Below, one piece after another: positions 54,232-64,000 of a stretch of 64,000 bases of DNA. Below the pieces are notes generated by a model. That model searched no databases and was not told where the DNA came from. It worked only from the letters and a program-made list of their open reading frames with translations. The stretch lies in NCBI GenBank assembly GCA_963383645.1, contig OY726561.1, positions 140,015,965-140,079,964 on the forward strand, written 5' to 3'. The translations under genes and the position numbers were made by a program. This DNA comes from Muscardinus avellanarius. Taxonomy: Eukaryota > Chordata > Mammalia > Rodentia > Gliridae. The number at the start of each line of letters is the position of its first letter. Within the stretch, counting starts at the first letter, position 1.

Positions 54232-54369
54232 AAATAGGGCTGGGAGTATAGCTTGGAGGTAGAAGGCCCCTGGGTTTCATCCCCAGTGCCCAAAAAGAAA
54301 AAGAAAAATAGCTAAAAAGGGCCGGGGGTGTATCTCAGAGGTAGAATGCCCCTGAGTTCAATTCCTAGC
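54150..54369 (+). repeat. 220-bp block, likely source of the copy at 52362-52585
   Basis: Here the block continues naturally from a SINE left half on its left (53993-54149), and AGCACCAAAAAC completes the last right half on its right, so this locus looks ancestral. Confidence 0.8.
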
Positions 54370-54471
54370 ACCAAAAACATAAATAAATAAAATGAAATTA
54401 TAAAAAGTAAAATAAGGCTAGGAATGTAGCTGAGGTAGAATGGATCTCTTGCACCACACAGACATACACAG

Positions 54472-54525
<54 letters not shown>

Positions 54526-54535
54526 TTCAACAGCT
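54370..54535 (+). mobile_element. SINE right half with (CA)n tail
   Basis: GGCTAGGAATGTAGCTGAGG, then CAGACATACACA repeats and a CA tract 54479-54523. Confidence 0.75.
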
Positions 54536-54609
54536 TTACTGATAGCTTGATATACCTGAATCACAGCTATCTCTAAACTAGGAACTAACATTATCGAAAA
54601 ATAGAAAAT

Positions 54610-55029
54610 AAAGCCAAGTGTGGTGGTACACACTTGTAATCCTAATACTTGGGAGGCTGAGACAGGAGAATCACAGGTTTGAAGATAGCCTCAGCAAATA
54701 GTGAGATTCAACCTAGTGAGACCCTGTTTCCAAATTAAAAAATCAGGCTGAGGGTATAGCTTGAAGGTAAAAATGCCTCTGAGTTCCATCCCCAGTACTA
54801 GTACTATGAGAAGAAAAGAAAGGAAAGGAAAAGAAAAGAAAATGCTAGGTGTGGTAGCACATGCCTGTAATCCCAATACTTGGGAGACTGAGACAGGAAG
54901 ATCACAGGTTCAAGGCCAGCCTCATCAACTCTACAATGTAATTTAATGAGACTCTGTTTCAAAATAAAAATAAAATAGGCCTGGTGGTGTAGATTTGAGG
55001 CAAGATAACTCTGGGTTCAATTCCTAGCA

Positions 55030-55070
<41 letters not shown>
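54610..55070 (+). mobile_element. Two B1-dID SINEs, the second with (CA)n tail
   Basis: 54610-54830 with an A/G-rich tail and 54842-55032 with a CA tract to 55070. Confidence 0.8.
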
Positions 55071-55074
<4 letters not shown>

Positions 55075-55131
55075 CCATTGTGGAGATACCTAACACAGTA
55101 TCTAGAATACTACAACAAAAATAGCATTATG

Positions 55132-55650
55132 AAGCCAGGCGCGGTCCCAGCACTCCAAGGCCTCAGCTACTTAGTAATACCCTTGCAACTTAGTGAGACC
55201 CTGTTTCAAATTAAAGAATAGCCGGGCATGGCGGGCACGCTTCTAATCCCAGCATTCGGGAGGCTGAGACAGGAGGATCATGCTTCAAGGTCGGCCTCAG
55301 CTACTTAGTAATACCCTCGCAGCTTAGTGAGACCCTGTTTCAAATTAAAGATTAGTCGGGCGTGGTGGCGCGCGCTTGTCATCCCAGCATTCGGGAGGCT
55401 GAGACCTGAGGATCACGGTTCTTGAACAGCCTCAGCTACTTAGTGAGGCCCTCTGCAACTCAGTGAGACCCTAGGTTTCAAAAATAAAGAATAAAAAATA
55501 GGGCAGGGGGTATAGCTCAGGTCAAATACCCTTGGGTTTCATCCCCAGACCCGCAAAAAAAAAAAAAAAAATAAAATAAAATAAAATAAAAAACAGGGCT
55601 GAGGTGTAGCTCGGATATAGACTCTCCCTGGGTTCTATCCCCAGTACCTC

Positions 55651-55683
<33 letters not shown>

Positions 55684-55895
55684 CTTTTTTTTCTCCCTTG
55701 GGTGGTATTGGGGATGGAACCCAGGGAAATCTACCTCTGAGCTACACCCCCAGTCCTGTTTTTTCTTTTTCTTTTTTAAAGTACTAGGTATGAAAGCCAG
55801 GTGCATTCTATCTCCAAGCTACACCCCAGCCCTGTTTTTTTTTTTTTTTTTTATTCTTTATTTTGAAACAGGGTCTCACTGAGTTGCAAAGAGAA
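55132..55895. mobile_element. SINE cluster
   Basis: Plus: partial left halves 55132-55218 and 55219-55345, a dimer 55353-55560, a right half 55590-55650. Minus: right halves 55690-55760 and 55770-55885. The two plus left halves both end TAATACCCT(C/T)GCA..., suggesting local duplication. Confidence 0.7.
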
Positions 55896-56283
55896 AAAAA
55901 CTTTTGAAGGGAAATAATTTTTTAAAGCTTTAGGAAAAACATGATGCCTAGAATAATTAGAGCTACTGGTACAGTACACACAGAATTACCTCACATCTCA
56001 CCTTAAAATTTAGACTGGTCTCCAATTAAGCAGTATCTCTCTTTTTTTGTTTTTGTTTTTTTGTGTTTTTTTTTTTTTTTGGTGGTACTGGGGGTGGAAC
56101 CCAGATGCTTTCTACCTCCGGTTTATACTTCCAGACCCATTTTATATTTTATTTGGAAACAGGGTTTCACTAAGTTGCTGAGAGCCTCACTAAGCAGCTG
56201 AGGCTGGCTTTGAACCTGCACGATCCTCCTGTCTCAGCCTCCCAAGCGTGGGGATTACAAGCGTGCGCCACCACGCCCGGCTA
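55896..56283 (-). mobile_element. B1-dID SINE, antisense, near-complete (after 145 bp unique)
   Basis: SINE spans 56041-56283 with a T-rich tail; 55896-56040 is unassigned. AAGCAGTATCTC occurs at 56029-56040 and 56283-56294, a 12-bp target-site duplication. Confidence 0.85.
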
Positions 56284-56860
56284 AGCAGTATCTCCTAAAT
56301 AAACTCTAAATTCAGAAGGTGCCATGAACCTGATCCTGTTTTTCTTTATGAATGGTTCCCTTTAATATCTTATCTACAGACCACACACCAGCTTTTGCAT
56401 GAATGATACATACAGAGCTCTGGCACACAGCTGCAGTCCTCGGGGTTGGAGCTGCACACAGCCTTTCAATGATACAGATTGTCACAGTGTGACACACTGC
56501 AGGACCACACTCACTGAAGACATAGGCTCTGGAGAAGATAATGTCCTGTGAGAGTTAGCAGGGCTGCTGAAATGACAGTCACTAGGATTTAACAGATTCA
56601 AAGTAATCACTTCAGGAAAGTAAGACAAACAGAAATGCCATGTACTCAGGGATGCAAAGAGGAAACAAACTATCAGGGTTTCCACACCCTCTCTGGACTT
56701 GCTCACGTTAAACAACGGCACACAGATCTGTGAAAACTAGCTTTTAAGTTAGTTTTAGATTTATAAGAATCTACATGTGGATTATAATGTGTTTGTCTGC
56801 TATTATAAACAACAGCCACAGTGCTAAAATAAAGTATGATTACAATTCAAAACAAAGGAG
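56284..56860. other. RAD54L2 intron 1, unique sequence
   Basis: Nothing recognised. Confidence 0.5.
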
Positions 56861-57084
56861 AAAGCCGGGTGCGATGACACCTGCTTGTAATTCCAGCATT
56901 TGAGAGGCTGAGACAGGAAGATCACAGGCTAGCGGCCAGCCTCAGCTACTCAGTGAAGCCCTCCACAAATGAGACCCTGTCAATCAAAAATAAAGAATAA
57001 ACAGGGCTAGGGGTGTGCCTTGGAGGTAGAATGCCCCTGGGTTCCAACCCCCAGTATTGCAAAAAAGAACACACACACACACAC

Positions 57085-57120
<36 letters not shown>
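56861..57120 (+). mobile_element. B1-dID SINE with (CA)n tail
   Basis: AAGCCGGGTGCGATGACACC to CCCCCAGTATTGC, A run, then CA tract 57070-57120. It is the SINE nearest the promoter on the gene side. Confidence 0.85.
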
Positions 57121-57122
<2 letters not shown>

Positions 57123-57419
57123 GGAAAGAGGGAAGAAAAATAGAACAGAAGTGGATCAAATATCACAAAGAAATTCCTTAAATAAAATAGTCAATGACAG
57201 CCACCACTCTGGCGGAGTAAGAGGAGAGGATCCGCACTGTCCTCCGCTCTGGGACAAACTCATCAGGCCCCTAAAGGCTTCGTCCAGCTTCATCCCCTCA
57301 GAGTCCAGTCACCAGCACGGCCAGCCACATCGGCTAGCAAGCTACAGAATTCTAACAGATCCGAGTCACCCACGCCCTCGCAGTCAGGAGGCCATTCGCT
57401 GTCAGGAAGCCCACTCCCC

Positions 57420-58603
57420 AGGTCCCCTGGTCCATCTCCCAGGCTGCCACCGCCACGACCCGGCACGAAGCTGACCCCCCGATCTCGGCGGCGTCCCTGC
57501 GCTCCCCATCGCAGCTCCCACGGGCCCCCGACCCGCCGGCCCACCCTCGCTGCCGGCTCCGGGGCTCACTCCCTGCCCGAGAACCGCTCTTCGCCGACCG
57601 CACCTGGGCCGCGGAGGACCCAGTTCTTGGCTCAACTCTTCGGCGCCCAGCTCAACTCCTGCCTTTCCAGGAACTAGTCGCCGGCGACCGCGGCAAAGCT
57701 CAGCTCTCGGCGCGCCCCCTCTCCCCCGGCGGGCCGGGTCTGCCAAATCCCCAGCCCGGGGGAAGGGGTGCGGAGGACACGCGTCCCGGCGAGCCTTAGG
57801 CGCCGCCGGGCACACCGCGGCCCCTCTGCCGGCCCGCGCCCGCAGCGAGCGCCGGGAGCGCACGGCCCGAGCGGAGCCTCGGCGCCCCCCGGGCCCCTAG
57901 CCGGCGACCACATCCTCCAGACCCGGCCACCGGGGCCGAGCCCGGCCCCAGGCCTCCCGCCACCTCAGGTCTCCCGGGCCGGACCGGCGCCCGAGGCCCG
58001 GCCGGCCTCGCAGCCCCAGGCCGCTGCACGCCGGGCCGGGCCGCGTCCCGCTCGGCCCATTGTTGCGGGTCGCGGGCGCCGCCGAGGGCTGGGGCCGCGC
58101 CGGCTCTCACCTCCCGGGCCGCGGAGCCGGGCCGCGCCGCGCCGGGCAGGGCCGAGGGGCCTGGCGAGGCGCCGCGCCCGCCGGGGCCGGGCGGCGGCAG
58201 CGCGCCGGGGGCGGCGGCCGAGGCGGGAAGCGGCCGGCCAGGCCCGGGCGGCGGGGTGCTCCGGCCGAGCGTCGGGCTCCTCCGGCGGCGGCGCTCGCAG
58301 CCTCCGCTCGCGGTCCGCGCCAGGAAGCGTCCCCCTCCCGGTCCGCGCGCCCCGCCGCCCGGCCGGGAACACGCGCCGCGGCAGGAACGTTCCGCTGCGC
58401 GCCGCCGCGGGCCGCGCGGGAGCCCGGGCCGCACGAGGGGCCGGGCGGGAGCGGGCCGCGGGAGCGGGTCTTCAGCCGGGCCCCCGCCGCCGCGCCCCGC
58501 AGCCGCCGGCACGCCCTGATCCCCGAGCGCCCCGGCCGGGCCGCGGTCCCTCCTCATTCCTCTCTGCGGGACGACCTCGGCGGCTCTTAAAGAAGAGAGC
58601 AAC
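57420..58603 (-). promoter_or_regulatory. CpG-island promoter, presumably of RAD54L2
   Basis: About 1.2 kb of very GC-rich, CpG-dense sequence, the only such block in the window, and free of SINEs although both flanks are full of them. It sits upstream of the minus-strand gene. A 10-bp palindrome GGAACGTTCC is at 58384-58393. No TATA box was recognised. A divergent transcript is possible but nothing on the plus strand supports a coding gene. Confidence 0.8.
58111..58590 (-). other. RAD54L2: Probable RAD54L2 non-coding exon 1 (5' end approximate)
   Basis: A strong donor, GGGAG followed by GTGAGAG, has its GT at 58110-58109 within the CpG island. Joined to the acceptor at 30506-30507 it would make a wholly untranslated first exon, as in other mammalian RAD54L2 genes as far as I recall. 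The transcription start is not visible; the right end is a guess at the edge of the island. Confidence 0.45.
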
Positions 58604-58950
58604 AGGGCGTGGTGGCCCGGGCCGTAAGCCTAGTGCCGGGGAGGCTGCGACGAGAGGATCTTGAGAAGGATCTCAGCCATGTAGCGAGACTCTCGGCAAC
58701 CTAGCGCGACCTTGTCTAAAAACAGAAATTGAGCCGGGAGTGGTGGCGCACGCTCGTAATCCCAGCATTTGACAGACTGAGACCGCAGGATCCCGGTTCC
58801 CCAACAGCCTCAGCTACTCAGTGAGACCCTGTTTTCGGATAATCAAAAACAGGGCCGGGGGTCTAGCTTGGAGGTAGAACGCCCCTGGGTTTAATCTCCA
58901 GTACAAAGAAGGAAGGAAGAGGGGGAAAAAAAAGAAAAAAGAAAGGAAGG
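58604..58950 (+). mobile_element. Two SINEs abutting the CpG island
   Basis: A GC-rich, diverged left half at 58604-58730 and a dimer at 58731-58910, followed by a G/A-rich tail with GGAA repeats. Confidence 0.75.
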
Positions 58951-59152
58951 AAGGATTTAAGTGCCTGAGGCAGAGATCTGGAGCGCTACAGTGGGATATG
59001 ATCATTGCTGGTGCGCTGTGCTTCCAATTTCCTGACACCCAGGGAATCTGAATAAAGATGGCTTGACATTAGCCAGTCTGCGACAGCATAGAACTCAGTG
59101 CAGAAAAGCAAAATAAATAAATAAATAAATAAATGGTTTAAAATAGGCCTCC

Positions 59153-59322
59153 TGCCAGGCGTGGTGGCGCACGCTGGTAGTCCCCGCGCTTGGGAGGCAG
59201 AGACAGGAGGATCGCGCAGGTTCGAAGCCAGCTTAAAGACCCTGTTTCCAAAAATAAAATAGGTCTGGGAGTGTAGCCCGGAGGTAGAAGGGCTTCCAGG
59301 AACCCCAGTACCACAAAGATAA
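59153..59322 (+). mobile_element. B1-dID SINE, young, hairpin deleted
   Basis: GTTCGAAGCCAGCTTAAAGACC lacks one arm of the hairpin; right half has GGGCTTCCAGGAACCCC. Confidence 0.85.
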
Positions 59323-59950
59323 AATAGGCCTCCATCCTTTCCCACCCAGCAAGTGCAGACTGCATCAGTCTGGGAACACTTCGGATGTTCTCAGGGTCCT
59401 GACCCACGGAGGGGTCCCTGAGAGCAGGGACAGCATGAGAGTCTAAAGAAAAGTTCAGTTACCTCCTGGTACCGACTCAAGGACTGAGGCTCCCAAAGGA
59501 AGCAGTATGCGGGGGGGGGGGGGGGGGGGGGGAGTGGAGAAGGCCGCCCATGCTGCCAGTCATGACTGCCACTACTGCTTATGGGGCACAGACGGAGGCC
59601 TCTCAGCCCTCCAGGGCTCCGAGGTTGATGAGCACCAGGCAGTTGTCTCCTTTCCCCCTTCACAACTGCCTGGAAGAGAAGCAGAGAGAAGGAAGGGCTG
59701 TCTTGATCGCAGACGCTCAAGTGGAGGTTGAGGATACAGGATTTCCTCCCTCGCCTTAGGAATCACCGCCAAAGGCTCTACTTACCAGGTAGAGTGTCCT
59801 GTCCGCTCTCTCCACTATACCCAGGTTCTCTTTCACCTCCTCCTCCCAGCAAGGGAATATCGGTGCGATGATGAAAAACCCTGGAAGTGGGTCTTGTGTT
59901 GAAGGTTTTGTTTTCCTCATGAAATTAAGAATATAAGAATTCCCTTTCGG
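59323..59950. other. Intergenic, unique, with a 22-G run
   Basis: Poly-G 59511-59532. A good minus-strand donor (CTG then GTAAGTAG, GT near 59786) is visible but no matching exon can be supported. Confidence 0.45.
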
Positions 59951-60844
59951 CCAAGCGTGGTGGCGCACGCTTGTAATCCCAGTACTTAGGAGGCTGAGGC
60001 TGAGACAGAAGGATCCCAAGTTCATAGCCAGCCTCAGCCACTTAGTGAAGACCTCTGCAATTTAGTGAGACTCTGTTTCAAAATAAAGAATAACCCAGGC
60101 GTGGTGGTACACCCTTGTAATCCCAGCATTTGGGAAGCTGAGACAGGAGGATCCGGGTTCGTGGACATCTTAAGCTACTTAGTGAGGGTCTTTGCAACTT
60201 AGACCCAGTTTCAATGTAAAGAATAAAAAATTGGGCTGGGGGTGTCCCTCAGAGGTAGAATGCCCCTGGGTTCCATCCTCAGTACCGCAAATAAGTAAAT
60301 AAATGAAATAGAGAATAAGCCAAGCGTGGTGACTCACGCTTGTAATCTCAGCATTCGGGAGGCTGAGATGGGAGGATTGCGGTTTGAGGATAGCTTCAGC
60401 TACTTAGTGAGGCCCTTTGCAACTCAGTGAGACCCTGTTTCAAAATAAAGAATAAAAAATAGAGCTGGGAGGTGTAGCTCGGAGGTAGAATGCCCCTGGG
60501 TTCTAGCCCTAGTACCGCAAATTAATTAATTAATTAATTGAATAAAAAATAAGGCTGAGGCCAGATGTGGTGGTGCACACTTGTAATCCCAGTACTTATG
60601 GGACGGAGAAGGGAGGATCGCAGGTAACCAGCCAGCCTCAGCTACTCAGTAATGCCCTCCACAACTTAGTAAGACCCTGTTTCAAAAGAAAGAATAAAAA
60701 AGAAATAGGATTGGGGGTATAGCTTGGAGGTAGAATGCCCCTGGGTTCAATACTCAAAACTGAAAAAAAAAAAATAATAATAATAATAATAAAGATGGGG
60801 ATGTAGCTCAGAAGTAGAATGCCCCTGGGTCACATCCCCAGTAC

Positions 60845-60879
<35 letters not shown>

Positions 60880-60960
60880 AAATTCTAGAGGCACATGCTT
60901 GCAATCCCAGTACTTAGCAGTAGCAGGCTAAGACAGGAGGCCAGTGTGTGGCCATGTTTC
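59951..60960 (+). mobile_element. SINE cluster, about five copies
   Basis: 59951-60090 (left half), 60094-60300, 60318-60540, 60563-60775 and a right half 60795-60846 with CA/A tail; a degraded left half at 60886-60960. Confidence 0.75.
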
Positions 60961-61742
60961 TAGTGTGTGTGTGTGTGTGTGTGTGTTACTGGGGATTGAA
61001 CCCAGGGGCATTCTACCTCTAAGCTACACTCCCAGCCCTATTTTTTAATCTTTATTTTTAAACAGGGTCTCACTGAGTTGATAAAAGCCTCACTAAGTAG
61101 CTGAGGCTGGCCGTGAACCCAGATCCTCCTGACTCAGCCTCCCAAATGCTGGGATGACAAGCGTGCCCACCACGCCCAGCTCCTATTTTATAGAGTCTCA
61201 CTAAGTTGCTGAGTGTCTCACTAAATTGTTGAGGCCAAAGCCCGGAGTGGTGGCGCACCCTTCTAACCCCAGCATTCAGAAGGCAGAAAATGGAGGATTG
61301 TGGTTCATGGACAGCCTCAGCTACTTAGGCCCTTTGCAACTCAGTGAGACCCCGTTTCAAAAATAAAAAGACTAAGCCGAGCATGGTGGCACAGGCTTGT
61401 AATCCCCGCACTTGGGAGGCGGAGACAGGAGGATAGCACAGGTTTGAAGCCAAGCCACGCTGGCTTAAGAGACCCTGTTTCCAAATAAAAATATAAAATA
61501 GGTCTGGGAGTGTAGCCCAGAGGTAGAAGGGTTCCATCTCCAGTACCACCTAAATAAATAAATAAATAAATAGACTAAAAAATAGAGCTGGGGGTGTAGC
61601 ACAGAGGTACAATGCCCCTGGGTTCCATCCCTGGTACTGCAAAAATAAATAAATAAATTGCTGAGGCCAGCTTCAAGCTTTCTATCATCCTGTCTCAGCC
61701 CCCCAAGTACTGGGATTACAGTTGTGTGCCACCACAATCCAG
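60961..61742. mobile_element. Mixed nested SINEs with (GT)n
   Basis: Minus dimer with GT tract 60963-60987 (to 61181) continuing into a minus left half (61182-61235, resumes 61661-61742). Inside that, plus left half 61242-61370, a young plus dimer 61372-61570, and a right half to 61660. Confidence 0.7.
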
Positions 61743-61768
61743 TGAACCTATCCAATGTAAAGCTGTTA

Positions 61769-61920
61769 CGGCAGGGCATGGTGATACACACCTGTAATCC
61801 CAGTACTTGAAAGGCTGCAAAAGGGGGATGATAGGTTCGAGGCCAGCCTCAGCAGTTTAATAAACTTAGCAATTTAGCAAGCCCTGTTTGAAAAAAAAAA
61901 AAAAAAAAAAGAGGGGGGTG
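61769..61920 (+). mobile_element. Old SINE left half with poly-A
   Basis: GGCAGGGCATGGTGATACAC to a 20-A run; a short right-half remnant follows. Confidence 0.65.
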
Positions 61921-61942
61921 TCAACCTGAAGTAGATCACCCT

Positions 61943-62153
61943 GGTATAAAAAAATAATAAAATATATATATAAAAATATATTTTTATATATTATAATAGT
62001 ATAAATAAATAATAGTATAAAAATAATAATATAATAATATAATGATAATATAATAATAGTATAAAAAATAATAAAACTTACAGCTAACATAATAATAAAA
62101 CTTACAGCTAAAATAATAAAATACAGCTAATAATAATAATAAAATACAGCTAA

Positions 62154-62187
<34 letters not shown>

Positions 62188-62310
62188 TACAGCTAAAATA
62201 ATAAAACTTACAGCTAACATCCTACTCTATGGTGAACTGCTGATGGCTTTGGAAGCTTGCTCCTTAAGCTGGGAACGAGACAAGGATGTGCATTTGCACC
62301 ATGGGGTTTT
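61943..62310 (+). mobile_element. L1 ORF2 fragment with expanded (TAA)n-rich tandem repeats
   Basis: 62205-62300 matches the L1 reverse-transcriptase region read as ACAGCTAACATCCTACTCTA to GAACGAGACAAGGATGTGC. Upstream, ACAGCTAA followed by AATAATAAAA recurs five to six times, interspersed with AAT repeats, i.e. the fragment's first bases were amplified. Confidence 0.7.
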
Positions 62311-62359
62311 TTGATTCTTTGTTTGTTTTAGGTGGATACTGAACTCTTTTTATCTCTTG

Positions 62360-62396
<37 letters not shown>

Positions 62397-62930
62397 GAGA
62401 TGGAACCCAGGGGCATTCTACCTCCAAGCTACACCCCCAGCCCTATTTTTTATTCTTTATTTTGAAACAGGGTCTCACTGAGTTGCAGAGGGCCTAAGTA
62501 GCTGAGGCTGACCTTGAACCTGTGAATCTCCTGTCTCAGCCTCCCAGGAGCTGGGATTACCAGTGAGCTCCACCACGCCCGGCTTTATCTTTTTATCTGA
62601 AATGGGTTCTCTGAAGTTGCTGAAGTGTCACTAAAATGCTGAGGCCGTCCTTGATCTGCCCCTCTCAGCCTCCCAAGTACTTGAAATACAGGTGGCCCCA
62701 CCTCACCTGGCTTGCTCCATTTTTTGTGTGTGTGCCGAAGTAGAGCCTGAATCTGGGGGCATTCTACCTCTGAGCTGCACATTCAGCCCTATTTTATTTT
62801 ATTTTTTTTTTTATTTTGAGACAGAGTCTCACTAAGTGGCAGCGGCAGTCCTGAACCTGTGATCCTCCTACCTCAGCCTCCCAAGTACTGGAATTACAAG
62901 CCTATACCACCACACTAGGCTCCTTTTCCT

Positions 62931-62982
<52 letters not shown>

Positions 62983-63317
62983 TTTTGCAGGTCTGGGAAT
63001 GGAACCCAGGGGCATTCAACCTCCAAGACACAACCCCTGCCCTATGTTTTATTCTTTATTTTGAAGCCGGGTCTCACTGAGTTGCAGAGGGCCTCACTAA
63101 GTAGCTGAGGCTGTCCGCGAACCGCGATCCTCCGGTCTCACCCTCCTGAATGCTGGGATGACAAGCGTGCGCCACCACGCCCAGCTCTCTCTAGATATTT
63201 TAATTTTTTACTTTGAAAGGTATTATTAGGTTGCTGAGGCTGGCTTTGAACCTCCTATCTTCCTGTCTCAGCCTCCCAAATAGTGGGACTACAGGTGTGT
63301 ACCACCGCACCCAGTTC
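62360..63317 (-). mobile_element. Antisense SINE cluster with (TG)n and (TTTC)n
   Basis: TG tract 62365-62393 and dimer to 62583; left half 62590-62710; dimer 62715-62922; TTTC tract 62932-62982 and dimer to 63186; left half 63200-63317. Confidence 0.8.
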
Positions 63318-63344
63318 CGACAGCAGGCTTTAATAATTGAGGGT

Positions 63345-63475
63345 GACAAGCCAGGCATGGTTTGAATAAAAAAAAATAATAAAAAATAAGTCTGGGGGTG
63401 TAGCTCAGAGGTAGAATGTCCCTGGTTTCTATCCCCAGTACCACAATAATAATAACAGTTATTATTATTATTATT
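63345..63475 (+). mobile_element. SINE right half with (AAT/TTA) tail
   Basis: GTCTGGGGGTGTAGCTCAGAG to CCCCAGTACCAC, then AATAATAATAACAGTTATTATTATTATTATT as a near-palindrome (63445-63475). Confidence 0.75.
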
Positions 63476-63731
63476 AAGGGTGATGACACCCTTTGCATGG
63501 TGGATACACATACCTGTTTTTCTGAGAAGCAGAAGAATTCTCCCCACTTATGGGGCTCTGACGTCTGGAAAGAATTTAGGACATTTAAGAAAGTCCAAAA
63601 TCCCACCAAGTCATGAATAGTTCTTTCTCGAGGATAGCAAGGGGCAGCCAGCAACTCTCAGGTGCTTTATGACCTTGGGCCATTTACTTAGCCTTCCTGG
63701 GCTGCTTCTTCATCTCAAAAATGGGAAGATC

Positions 63732-63913
63732 GCCGGGCGTGGTGGCGCACGCTTGTCATCCCCGCGCTTGGGAGGCAGAGACAGGAGGATCGCGCAGGTT
63801 TGAAGCTAGCCGCGCGCGCTGGCTTAGGAGACCCTGTTTCCAAATAAAAATGTAAAAATAAGTCTGGGAGTGTAGCCCGGAGATAGAAGGGCTTCCAGGA
63901 ACCCCAGTACCAC

Positions 63914-63945
<32 letters not shown>
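63732..63945 (+). mobile_element. B1-dID SINE, youngest hairpin subfamily
   Basis: Near-consensus; GAAGCTAGC and GCTGGCTT arms with a CGCGCG loop, GGGCTTCCAGGAACCCC, and an A tail of about 27 bases. GGGAAGATC repeats at both flanks (about 63723-63731 and 63945-63953). Confidence 0.9.
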
Positions 63946-63947
<2 letters not shown>

Positions 63948-64000
63948 AAGATCATGCTTGCAGCACTGAGAGAAATGGAGAAATGTTTCTTAGTTTGAAA

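Noticed and set aside
57768..58664. Very long open frames on both strands of the CpG island (up to about 300 codons)
   Set aside because: High GC removes stop codons; the peptides are Ala/Arg/Gly/Pro-rich on both strands in several frames with no domain or splice support.
59756..60025. Minus-strand frame next to a strong donor at about 59786
   Set aside because: The frame runs into a SINE, no acceptor or start fits, and no family similarity is recognised.
3164..63900. Many 60-150-codon frames with recurring peptides such as [13 protein letters not shown] or CATTPG
   Set aside because: These are translations of antisense SINE copies, which is why the same peptides recur throughout.

Overview
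This is mammalian nuclear DNA. It has spliced genes with GT-AG introns, one CpG-island promoter, and a very dense load of dimeric SINEs made of a 7SL-derived B1-like left half joined to a tRNA-derived ID right half (B1-dID type). That dimer is typical of squirrel-related rodents (Sciuridae, Aplodontidae, Gliridae), so a sciuromorph rodent is the best guess; the exact species is not determinable here.

The one real host gene is on the minus strand: the 5' half of RAD54L2 (ARIP4, androgen-receptor-interacting protein 4), a SNF2-family ATPase. Ten coding exons were resolved to the base with consistent splice phases: 30314-30452 (start codon), 11418-11619, 9213-9352, 8029-8145, 7525-7751, 6685-6867, 6444-6577, 4410-4606, 2103-2445, 1396-1573 is the ninth splice partner and 16-267 the last, giving eleven coding segments in all. 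Together they encode residues 1-704 with no frameshift or stop; the remaining exons lie to the left of the window. A GC-rich CpG island at about 57.4-58.6 kb is the promoter, with a probable non-coding first exon whose donor lies at 58109-58110. Intron 1 would then be about 27.6 kb.

Introns are packed with SINEs, often nested, many with microsatellite tails. Two unusual retroposons stand out. At 32288-35115 is an L1-derived element with an intact ORF1, no ORF2, an inverted piece of older L1, an L1-like 3' end and a perfect 13-bp target-site duplication. At 19597-20686 is a composite of about nine 50-bp GC-rich tandem units (two alternating types) joined to the same kind of 3' end, flanked by an imperfect target-site duplication: an SVA-like architecture. 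Other points of interest are a 117-codon alternative frame that starts 26 nt upstream of the RAD54L2 start codon and stays open across the first coding splice junction, a near-identical 220-bp copy-paste block at 52.4 and 54.2 kb, several SUMO-interaction-like motifs in RAD54L2, and a young SINE subfamily with a new hairpin. Right of the promoter (58.6-64 kb) only repeats and unassigned intergenic sequence are seen.
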